Shown here in pieces: positions 1 to 4,721 of a DNA stretch of 5,664 nt. The notes beneath the pieces were generated by a model. It did no database searches. It worked only from the letters and a program-made list of their open reading frames with translations, and was not told the origin of the DNA. Source of the stretch: Caulobacter sp. (GTDB lineage Bacteria > Pseudomonadota > Alphaproteobacteria > Caulobacterales > Caulobacteraceae); the NCBI GenBank assembly GCA_028291125.1, contig JAQGIN010000089.1, forward strand, positions 1 through 5,664, given 5' to 3'. The translations under genes were made by a program, and so were the position numbers. Position 1 is the first letter of the stretch, and each line of letters begins with the position of its first letter.

Positions 1-14
1 CAAACACTTGTTTG
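1..14. promoter_or_regulatory. Candidate PsrA/TetR-type operator upstream of the acyl-CoA dehydrogenase
   Basis: The first 14 bases read CAAACACTTGTTTG, a perfect 6-bp inverted repeat (CAAACA / TGTTTG) around a 2-base centre. It fits the published Pseudomonas PsrA operator form, C/GAAAC-N2-4-GTTTG/C, with N4. PsrA is a TetR-family, long-chain-fatty-acid-responsive repressor that controls beta-oxidation genes, so a site 16 bp before the start of an acyl-CoA dehydrogenase makes biological sense. The regulator is not in the window and whether this organism has a PsrA orthologue cannot be seen. The window edge cuts the context, so no promoter can be placed relative to it. Confidence 0.4.
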
Positions 15-29
15 ACGCGGAGCGCGGCC

Positions 30-1178
30 ATGGCCCTCGACCTCGAGACCCGGGAGCAGCTGCTGGACATGGTCCGGCGGTTCGTCGCCGAACGGCTGCG
101 GCCGATCGAGGCCAAGGTCGCCGAGGACGACGCGGTGCCGCAGGCGGTCATCGACGAGATGAAGGTCCTGGGCCTGTTCGGCCTGTCGATCCCAGAGGAA
201 TACGGCGGCCTCGGCCTCGACATGGAGGAGGAGGTCCTGGTGGCCATCGAGCTGGGCCGCGCCTCGCCGGCCTTTCGCTCGGTGTTCGGCACCAATGTCG
301 GCATCGGCAGCCAGGGCCTTGTGATGTTCGGGACCGACGCCCAGAAGGCCCGATGGCTGCCGGGCATCGCCTCGGGCGAGATCGTCACCTCCTTCGCCCT
401 GACCGAGGCCGAGGCCGGCTCCGACAGCGCCGCGGTGCAGACCCGGGCCGTCCGCGACGGCGACGTCTATGTGCTGAACGGCGCCAAGCGCTTCATCACC
501 AACGCCGGCAAGGCCTCGCTGTTCACGGTGATGGCCCGCACCGATCCCGAGGCCAAGGGCGGCGCGGGCGTCTCGGCCTTTCTGGTGCCCCGCGATCTGC
601 CGGGCCTGTCGGTCGGCAAGCCCGAGAAGAAGATGGGCCAGCAGGGGGCCCACATCCACGACGTCAGCTTCGACAATGTCCGGGTGCCGGCCGAGAACCG
701 GCTCGGCGGCGAGGGCGAGGGTTTCAAGGTGGCGATGCAGGTGCTGGATCGCGGCCGCCTGCACATCGCCGCCGTCTGCGTCGGGGTGGCCGAGCGGCTG
801 CTGGTCGACTGCGTGGCCTATGCTAGCGAGCGCAAGCAGTTCGGAGCGCCGATCGCCAGCTTCCAGCTGATCCAGGCGATGATCGCCGACAGCAAGACCG
901 AGGCCCTGGCGGCGCGGGCCCTGGTGTTGGAGACCGCCCGCAAGCGCGACACGGGCGAAAGCGTGACCCTGGAGGCGGCGGCGGCCAAGCTGTTCGCCTC
1001 GGAAATGGTCGGGCGGGTCGCCGACCGGGCGGTGCAGATCTTCGGCGGGGCCGGCTATGTCGCCGATTACGGCATCGAGCGGCTGTACCGCGACGTGCGG
1101 ATCTTCCGCATCTATGAGGGCACCAGCCAGATCCAGCAGCTGGTCATCGCCCGCGAAACCCTCAAGCGCGGCGGCTGA
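30..1178 (+). CDS. Acyl-CoA dehydrogenase (FAD-dependent, beta-oxidation type)
   Basis: This is a cytoplasmic flavoenzyme that introduces the alpha-beta double bond into an acyl-CoA, passing electrons via FAD to electron-transfer flavoprotein; it serves fatty-acid or branched-chain acyl-CoA breakdown. The 382-residue product has the usual family length. N-terminal helical, middle beta and C-terminal helical domains are recognisable. Family signature 1 (ALTEAEAGSDSAA) lies at residues 123-135 and signature 2 (QIFGGAGYVADYGIERLYRD) at 336-355. YEGTSQIQ near the C-terminus carries the catalytic base, Glu363, in the short/medium-chain dehydrogenase position. The start is the ATG at 30, 7 bases after GGAG (19-22); an in-frame TTG at 12 would add six residues but has no visible ribosome site and falls in the palindrome. 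Substrate chain length cannot be told from sequence. The gene stands alone, with a convergent gene-free stretch downstream. Confidence 0.95.
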   Translation: MALDLETREQLLDMVRRFVAERLRPIEAKVAEDDAVPQAVIDEMKVLGLFGLSIPEEYGGLGLDMEEEVLVAIELGRASPAFRSVFGTNVGIGSQGLVMFGTDAQKARWLPGIASGEIVTSFALTEAEAGSDSAAVQTRAVRDGDVYVLNGAKRFITNAGKASLFTVMARTDPEAKGGAGVSAFLVPRDLPGLSVGKPEKKMGQQGAHIHDVSFDNVRVPAENRLGGEGEGFKVAMQVLDRGRLHIAAVCVGVAERLLVDCVAYASERKQFGAPIASFQLIQAMIADSKTEALAARALVLETARKRDTGESVTLEAAAAKLFASEMVGRVADRAVQIFGGAGYVADYGIERLYRDVRIFRIYEGTSQIQQLVIARETLKRGG

Positions 1179-1194
1179 GGCCCGGGGCGGCGTG

Positions 1195-1211
1195 CGCGGC
1201 GGTTTGCCGCG
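1195..1211 (+). terminator. Weak hairpin after the acyl-CoA dehydrogenase, possible terminator
   Basis: CGCGGC (1195-1200) and GCCGCG (1206-1211) form a perfect 6-bp GC stem with a GGTTT loop, 17 bases after the dehydrogenase stop codon. No T-run follows, so this is not a canonical intrinsic terminator. GC-rich DNA throws up such stems often, hence the low score. Confidence 0.3.
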
Positions 1212-1228
1212 GCGGCTGGGGCGTAACC

Positions 1229-1244
1229 CTAAACGGCCGTTAAC
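1229..1244. promoter_or_regulatory. Near-consensus CtrA-binding box
   Basis: CTAA-ACGGCCG-TTAAC matches the CtrA consensus TTAA-N7-TTAAC at 8 of 9 defined positions, with the exact 7-base spacing. CtrA is the cell-cycle response regulator of Caulobacter and relatives. The site lies between convergent genes, so no annotated promoter is available to it on either strand; it could serve an unrecognised transcript or be chance. The central part is also a 10-bp palindrome (AACGGCCGTT, 1232-1241). Confidence 0.3.
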
Positions 1245-1356
1245 GTCCGCCCGGCCACTGTGAAGTCTCGATCCGAGGCGCGATTCCCGCACCCGACGAT
1301 GGGACCGCCGCTCCTCCATGAGGCCTGAACGCAAAACGCCCCCGCCGACCCGACTC

Positions 1357-1380
1357 GAAGCGCTCGATAGCGAGCGCTTC
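1357..1380. repeat. Perfect inverted repeat, 10-bp arms, possible terminator
   Basis: GAAGCGCTCG (1357-1366) is followed by the 4-base loop ATAG and the exact reverse complement CGAGCGCTTC (1371-1380). It is the strongest hairpin in the gene-free stretch and lies about 50 bases beyond the stop of the - strand exported-protein gene, so it could end that transcript. Neither strand shows a T-run directly after the stem; on the - strand a GTTTTG occurs some 15-20 bases later. It could instead be one copy of a dispersed palindromic intergenic repeat, which only a genome search would show. Confidence 0.5.
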
Positions 1381-1408
1381 AGCCGTGGTCTGCGAGGGCG
1401 TATTCGGT

Positions 1409-1422
1409 CCTCGAAGTCGAGG
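1409..1422. repeat. Short hairpin directly after the exported-protein stop codon
   Basis: CCTCGA (1409-1414) and TCGAGG (1417-1422) are inverted around a 2-base centre, ending 9 bases from the - strand stop codon at 1432-1434. In RNA the closing pair would open to give a 5-bp stem and 4-base loop. No T-run follows. It may help protect the 3' end or act with the larger inverted repeat further on, but it is short enough to be chance. Confidence 0.3.
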
Positions 1423-1431
1423 CGGTGGGGT

Positions 1432-1743
1432 TTACGCGCCGCCCGGGAAGCGGAACGGAACCTTCACGGTGCCGGTCTTGGCGCCCATGGGCAGCTTTTC
1501 GGCGATGCACATGGCGGCCTTGTCGAAGCCCTTACCCGACGCGCTGTTGTCGACGACCTTGCAAGCCGAGAGCTTGCCGGCGTCGGCGGTGCATTCCAGC
1601 ATGACCTGGGCCGCTTCGCGGGTATTGGCGAACTGTTGCAGGCAACGGTCCATTTGGTCTTCAAAACCACCAGCCGCCGTAGCGGCTTGGGCCACGAACA
1701 AGCTGCCAGCGATTCCCGCGGCAATAGCGATCGGATATTTCAT
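1432..1743 (-). CDS. Small exported protein with TonB C-terminal-like domain
   Basis: This 103-residue protein starts with a clear Sec signal peptide: MK, an Ala/Ile/Leu-rich core at residues 5-18, and a likely cleavage after ATA (Ala23) or TAA (Ala24). The mature part is about 80 residues, so it should be periplasmic or surface-located. The pattern LECTADAGKLSACKVV (49-64), a glycine turn with GFDKAA (72-77), then a closing VKVPFRF strand (93-99) resembles the compact TonB_C fold seen in many caulobacterial TonB-like proteins, but without a transmembrane anchor or proline-rich spacer. Four cysteines (34, 51, 61, 79) could form two disulfides. The ATG at 1743 is chosen because GGGAG (complement of 1751-1755) lies 7 bases upstream; an ATG eight codons earlier would put hydrophilic residues before the signal peptide. 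It is transcribed divergently from the chemoreceptor. The function is unknown; the TonB_C resemblance is my pattern recognition, not a profile hit. Confidence 0.75.
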   Translation of the reverse strand: MKYPIAIAAGIAGSLFVAQAATAAGGFEDQMDRCLQQFANTREAAQVMLECTADAGKLSACKVVDNSASGKGFDKAAMCIAEKLPMGAKTGTVKVPFRFPGGA

Positions 1744-1840
1744 CCCGCTGCTCCCAATAAATATCAAACGCCCTTCGGACGACGCGCCAGAAGGACGCGA
1801 TCGGAAATTCCCACGGGTGAGTTAAAATATTCTGAGCGTT

Positions 1841-1854
1841 GCTCTAGCTATAGC
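1841..1854 (-). promoter_or_regulatory. Candidate -10 elements for the small exported protein
   Basis: On the - strand this reads GCTATAGCTAGAGC, two overlapping octamers (GCTATAGC and GCTAGAGC) that each match 7 of 8 positions of the Caulobacter housekeeping -10, GCTANAWC. No good TTGACGS -35 lies 10-14 bases upstream; the nearest is a poor TTTCGGC. A transcript from here would have a leader of roughly 90 bases. GCTATAGC is its own reverse complement, so it could also be read on the + strand. Confidence 0.25.
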
Positions 1855-1990
1855 CCATTTTTTGCCGAAATTTTTGCCCTAGAGACTCATAAAGAGCCTA
1901 AAATTCATGATGAATATCTTAGACTTTCATCAACCATAACGCGGCGGGCAAATCCGTACCTAGTTTTATGGGTCCTGCGCGGATCCGTCT

Positions 1991-2020
1991 TTAACCAAGG
2001 TAATGATCTGTTCGTAATAT
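1991..2020 (+). promoter_or_regulatory. Candidate CtrA-type promoter of the chemotaxis operon
   Basis: TTAACCAAGGTAA (1991-2003) contains the CtrA half-site TTAACC followed by an imperfect inverted copy (GGTAA against GGTTAA). TAATAT (2015-2020) sits 18 bases after the TTAACC hexamer, the spacing expected if the CtrA box overlaps the -35 position. Transcription would begin near 2027, about 60 bases before the receptor ATG. The main chemotaxis operon of C. crescentus is reported to depend on CtrA, which supports the reading. The second TTAA half-site is not at the standard 7-base spacing, so this is not a textbook site. Confidence 0.45.
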
Positions 2021-2088
2021 ACCGTGATGATCCCCCCAAGTTGTTGGCGGCCGATGGGCATTGGCCGCCGCTAGATGGGGATTTCGTG

Positions 2089-4047
2089 ATGAAGCGCTTT
2101 CGGCTTGTCGATGTGCCGTTGATCATCAAGATCGGCTTCGCGCCGGCCTTCGCTCTGCTGATGTTGGCCTTGATGGCCAGCGGAGCCGTGGTCGTTCAAA
2201 AGGGCCAGTCTGCGGCGTTGCGCCAGGTCGTCGAGACCGACATGCGCAACAATCTGAAGATCCAGGAGCTCTCGCAGCGGATCACCGCGGTGAACGGCGA
2301 GCTCTATCTGGTCCTGACCCACGCGGCGGGCCAGATCGAGGTCGAGAAGAACGAGGCCCGCATGGCCAAGCTTCTGACCGAGATCGACTCGATCAAGAAG
2401 GACATGACCGCGCTCAAGGCGAAGATGCCGAAGTCCGAGCAACCGAAGTTCGACGCCCTGATCAAGGCGCTGGACGAATGCCGCAGCGCCATCGACGTGG
2501 TCAGCGGCATGATCGGCGTCGACTTCAACACCGCCGTCGGCTTCGTCGCTCCGTTCGAAGACCAATACGGCAAGATGACCACCCTGCTGAACACGGTGGT
2601 CGCCGACGCCAACACCCGCACCTCCGTCGAGGCCACCAAGCGCCAAGCCGAAGCCACCGCGGCGATCAGCGCCACCATCGTGCTGTCGCTGATCACCCTG
2701 GCCTCGGTCGCGGCCCTGGCCTTCTGGACGGTGATGACCACCCGCAAGTCGATCGCCGACATCGCCGGCGCCACCGGCCGCCTGTCGAAGGGCGAGAACG
2801 ACATCGACCTCGAGAAGCTGAAGCGCGGCGACGAGCTGGGGGCGATCGTCACCTCCCTGACCGTGTTCCGCGACAACCAGTTGAACCTGGAGCAGATGCG
2901 CCGGCAGCAGGAAGCCTCCGAAGCCGCGACCGCCGATGAGCGTCGCGTCAAGGAAGAGGCCGCCGCCGCCGCCGCCCGCGAAAACGCCCTGGTGGTGTCA
3001 TGCCTGGCCGAGGGCCTGGAGCGCCTGGCCTCGGGCGACCTGACCTTCCGCGTCTCCGCCGAATTCCCCGGCGAATATCGCAAGCTGAAGGACGACTTCA
3101 ACGGCGCCATCGCCTCGCTGCAGGAGACGATGAAGGTCATCGCCGCCTCGACCGACGGCCTGTCGACCGGCTCCGACGAGATCGCCCACGCCTCGGACGA
3201 TCTGTCGCGCCGCACCGAGCAGCAAGCCGCCAGCCTGGAAGAAACCGCCGCGGCGCTCGACGAGCTCACCGCCACCGTCCGCCGCACCGCCAGCGGCGCC
3301 AAGCAGGCGTCGGAAGTGGTCTCCACCACCCGCGGCGAGGCCCAGCATTCGGGCCAGGTCGTCAACCAGGCCGTGTCGGCCATGGGCGAGATCGAGAAGT
3401 CGTCGGGCCAGATCAGCCAGATCATCGGCGTCATCGACGAAATCGCCTTCCAGACCAACCTCCTGGCCCTGAACGCGGGCGTCGAAGCGGCCCGGGCCGG
3501 CGACGCCGGCAAGGGCTTCGCGGTCGTCGCCCAAGAAGTGCGGGCCCTTGCCCAGCGCTCGGCCGAAGCCGCCAAGGAGATCAAGACCCTGATCTCGACC
3601 TCCAGCCAGCAGGTGCAGTCCGGGGTGAACCTGGTCGGCCAGACCGGCGAGGCTCTGCAGCGCATCGTCACCAAGGTCGGCGAGATCGACGCCCTGGTCA
3701 CCGAGATCGCGGCCTCGGCCGCCGAGCAGGCGGTCGGCCTCAACGAGGTCAACACCGCCGTCAATCAGATGGATCAGGTCACCCAGCAGAACGCGGCCAT
3801 GGTCGAGCAATCGACCGCCGCCACCCACTCGCTGAAGGGCGAGACGGGCGAGCTGGTTCGCCTGATGGGCCGCTTCCGGGTGGGCGAGGGCCAGGCCCAG
3901 CGCCGCCCGGCGCCGGCCGATCCGGCCCAGCACGCCCCGGCCCGCAACCCGGTCGCCGAACAGCGCGCGCGCCTGGACAATTTCGCCCGTCCTAGCCGTG
4001 GCGGCGCCGCCGCGGCCCCCGCCCCCGAAGGTTGGGAAGAGTTCTGA
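2089..4047 (+). CDS. mcpA: Methyl-accepting chemotaxis protein, McpA-like
   Basis: This inner-membrane chemoreceptor of 652 residues controls CheA. TM1 is at about 8-36, a mainly helical periplasmic sensor of about 155 residues follows, and TM2 is at about 193-216. HAMP 1 covers about 217-268, with DELG at 248-251 but no usual proline in its first helix. A charged coiled coil (265-300) leads to a second HAMP-like unit (307-350). The kinase-control hairpin includes IDEIAFQTNLLALNAGVEAARAG from 449. Methylation-type sites fit at Glu384/Glu385 and Glu573/Gln574. A Pro/Ala-rich tail (about 600-647) ends in GWEEF, the WxxF pentapeptide that tethers CheR/CheB in other receptors. The ATG at 2089 is chosen because TM1 follows at once and GGGGA (2077-2081) lies 7 bases upstream; the frame is open back to 1318 but that part opposes another gene. 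It heads the operon. The symbol rests on gene order and architecture. Confidence 0.93.
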   Translation: MKRFRLVDVPLIIKIGFAPAFALLMLALMASGAVVVQKGQSAALRQVVETDMRNNLKIQELSQRITAVNGELYLVLTHAAGQIEVEKNEARMAKLLTEIDSIKKDMTALKAKMPKSEQPKFDALIKALDECRSAIDVVSGMIGVDFNTAVGFVAPFEDQYGKMTTLLNTVVADANTRTSVEATKRQAEATAAISATIVLSLITLASVAALAFWTVMTTRKSIADIAGATGRLSKGENDIDLEKLKRGDELGAIVTSLTVFRDNQLNLEQMRRQQEASEAATADERRVKEEAAAAAARENALVVSCLAEGLERLASGDLTFRVSAEFPGEYRKLKDDFNGAIASLQETMKVIAASTDGLSTGSDEIAHASDDLSRRTEQQAASLEETAAALDELTATVRRTASGAKQASEVVSTTRGEAQHSGQVVNQAVSAMGEIEKSSGQISQIIGVIDEIAFQTNLLALNAGVEAARAGDAGKGFAVVAQEVRALAQRSAEAAKEIKTLISTSSQQVQSGVNLVGQTGEALQRIVTKVGEIDALVTEIAASAAEQAVGLNEVNTAVNQMDQVTQQNAAMVEQSTAATHSLKGETGELVRLMGRFRVGEGQAQRRPAPADPAQHAPARNPVAEQRARLDNFARPSRGGAAAAPAPEGWEEF

Positions 4048-4049
4048 CC

Positions 4050-4334
4050 ATGACCATGATCGCCTTGCCTGAGACCCTCGATCTGAAAGCCGCCGGCCCA
4101 CTCAAGGCGGCGTTCATGGAGCGGCGAGGCGAGGCGATCGAGGTCGACGCCGCCGAGGTTCGGCGGCTGGGCGGTCTGTGTCTGCAGATCCTGCTGGCGG
4201 CCAAGAAGGGCTGGGCCGCCGACGGCAAGGCCTTCTCCCTGACGCGGCCTTCGGACGCCTTTCTAGAAACCCTCCGTCTCTTCGGCGCCGATGGGGCGCT
4301 GTTGTCGATGGAAACCCAAGGAGCCAAATCGTGA
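4050..4334 (+). CDS. STAS-domain chemotaxis protein, CheS-like by position
   Basis: This 94-residue cytoplasmic protein has a single STAS-type fold: a short N-terminal strand (IALPETLDL), the strand IEVDAAEV (30-37), the helix LQILLAAKKGWAADG (45-59), the strand AFSLTR, and a final helix DAFLETLRLFG (69-79). Where anti-sigma-factor antagonists carry the phosphorylated Ser/Thr (the IDS/T-x-G motif), this protein reads RLGGLCLQ, with glycines 41 and 42 in place of Asp-Ser. Regulation by a SpoIIAB-type kinase is therefore unlikely. In the same slot (receptor, this gene, cheY, cheA) Sinorhizobium meliloti has CheS, a small protein that binds CheA and accelerates CheY1 dephosphorylation; I infer a similar job from position, size and motif loss. 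The ATG at 4050 follows the receptor stop by 2 bases with GGAAG (4035-4039) 10 bases upstream; ATG 4056 is a possible alternative. Confidence 0.85.
   Translation: MTMIALPETLDLKAAGPLKAAFMERRGEAIEVDAAEVRRLGGLCLQILLAAKKGWAADGKAFSLTRPSDAFLETLRLFGADGALLSMETQGAKS
4318..4323 (+). promoter_or_regulatory. Ribosome binding site deciding the GTG start of cheY
   Basis: AAGGAG lies inside the end of the STAS gene and 7 bases before the GTG at 4331. It is an excellent Shine-Dalgarno match and settles the unusual GTG start that overlaps the STAS stop codon. Coupled translation of the two proteins is likely. Confidence 0.8.
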
Positions 4335-4696
4335 CGCGTACGGTCCTCACGGTCGATGATTCCCGAACCATGCGGGACATGCTCCGCATGGCGCTGGTCG
4401 GCGCCGGCTTCAATGTCGTGGAGGCGGTCGACGGCGAGCATGGCCTGGAGGTCCTCTCCGCGCATCGTCCCGATGTCATCATCACCGACATCAACATGCC
4501 CAAGCTGGATGGCTTCGGCTTCATCGAGGCGGTGCGGGTCGACGACGACTATCGCGCCATCCCGATCCTGGTGCTGACCACCGAGAGCGACCCGATCAAG
4601 AAGGACCGGGCGCGCCGCGCCGGGGCGACCGGCTGGATCGTCAAGCCGTTCAACCCCGAAAAGCTCGTTGAAGCCATTCGCCGCGTCGCGGCCTGA
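4331..4696 (+). CDS. cheY: Chemotaxis response regulator CheY
   Basis: This 121-residue stand-alone receiver domain accepts phosphate from CheA and signals to the flagellar motor. All active-site residues are present: Asp9 and Asp10 (VDDSRTMR) bind Mg2+, Asp53 (IITDINMP) is the phosphoacceptor, Thr83 is the switch Thr/Ser, and Lys105 (VKPF) completes the site. The aromatic switch position, Tyr106 in E. coli, is Trp102 here (TGWIVKPF). There is no output domain, so it acts by protein binding. The start is GTG, overlapping the STAS stop by 4 bases (GTGA), with AAGGAG 7 bases upstream; earlier in-frame starts would overlap most of the STAS gene. The operon position corresponds to CheY1 of alphaproteobacterial clusters, which in S. 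meliloti acts as a phosphate sink beside a motor-binding CheY2; which role this one plays cannot be told here. Confidence 0.95.
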   Translation: MTRTVLTVDDSRTMRDMLRMALVGAGFNVVEAVDGEHGLEVLSAHRPDVIITDINMPKLDGFGFIEAVRVDDDYRAIPILVLTTESDPIKKDRARRAGATGWIVKPFNPEKLVEAIRRVAA

Positions 4697-4721
4697 TCTG
4701 AGTCGTTAAGGAAGCGCGGGC

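Larger units (their letters stand above)
1179..1431. other. Convergent intergenic region without a supported gene
   Basis: This 253-base stretch lies between the stop of the + strand dehydrogenase and the stop of the - strand small exported protein. It holds a weak hairpin (1195-1211), a CtrA-like box (1229-1244), a perfect 10-bp-arm inverted repeat (1357-1380), a short hairpin (1409-1422) and two GANTC methylation-type sites (1282-1286 and 1352-1356). No open frame here has a convincing ribosome site or protein-like composition. A frame open from ATG 1318 runs into the receptor gene, but it opposes the exported-protein gene and looks like a GC-rich by-product. I see no tRNA-like T-arm. Confidence 0.6.
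1744..2088. other. AT-rich divergent intergenic region
   Basis: This 345-base region separates the start codons of the exported protein (- strand) and the chemoreceptor (+ strand). Its base composition contrasts sharply with the roughly 70% GC genes around it: 1861-1920 is only 20 G/C in 60. It contains overlapping -10-like octamers for the - strand (1841-1854), two copies of TTTTTGCC 12 bp apart (1859-1866, 1871-1878), CTCTAG/CTAGAG arms (1842-1847, 1879-1884), a GACTC site (1884-1888), the 11-bp palindrome TTCATGATGAA (1904-1914), and a TTAACC box with a downstream TAATAT (1991-2020). I see no convincing small gene in it. Confidence 0.7.

Noticed and set aside
12..18. TTGACGC, a perfect match to the Caulobacter -35 consensus
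   Set aside because: No -10 element follows at the right distance; the gene starts at 30, so it cannot be its promoter.
8..826. 272-codon + strand frame overlapping the acyl-CoA dehydrogenase
   Set aside because: Arg/Gly/Pro-rich out-of-frame translation; the dehydrogenase frame has both family signatures.
1250..1345. Possible tRNA suggested by GC-rich hairpins between the convergent genes
   Set aside because: No GTTCGA-type T-arm and no consistent cloverleaf on either strand.
1907..1939. Ten-codon open frame starting ATGATGAATATC in the AT-rich region
   Set aside because: No ribosome site upstream and too short to support; it overlaps the TTCATGATGAA palindrome.
2070..2077. GCTAGATG, 7 of 8 match to the Caulobacter -10 octamer
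   Set aside because: It has no -35 at the right spacing and overlaps the receptor ribosome binding site, leaving almost no leader.
1318..2088. In-frame 257-codon extension of the chemoreceptor upstream of ATG 2089
   Set aside because: It runs antisense through the small exported-protein gene and the AT-rich promoter region, has no domain-like content, and would bury TM1 deep inside the protein.
2304..3764. 486-codon open frame on the - strand, opposite the receptor
   Set aside because: It is a shadow of the GC-rich receptor gene; its Ser/Arg/Ala-rich translation shows no domain and no ribosome site.
2998..4101. 367-codon open frame on the - strand
   Set aside because: A Gly/Arg/Leu-rich shadow opposite the receptor signalling domain, with no recognisable motifs.
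4178..4330. N-terminal extension of CheY from an earlier ATG
   Set aside because: It would overlap half of the STAS gene with an Arg/Gly/Pro-rich sequence; GTG 4331 has a strong AAGGAG and gives a standard-length CheY.
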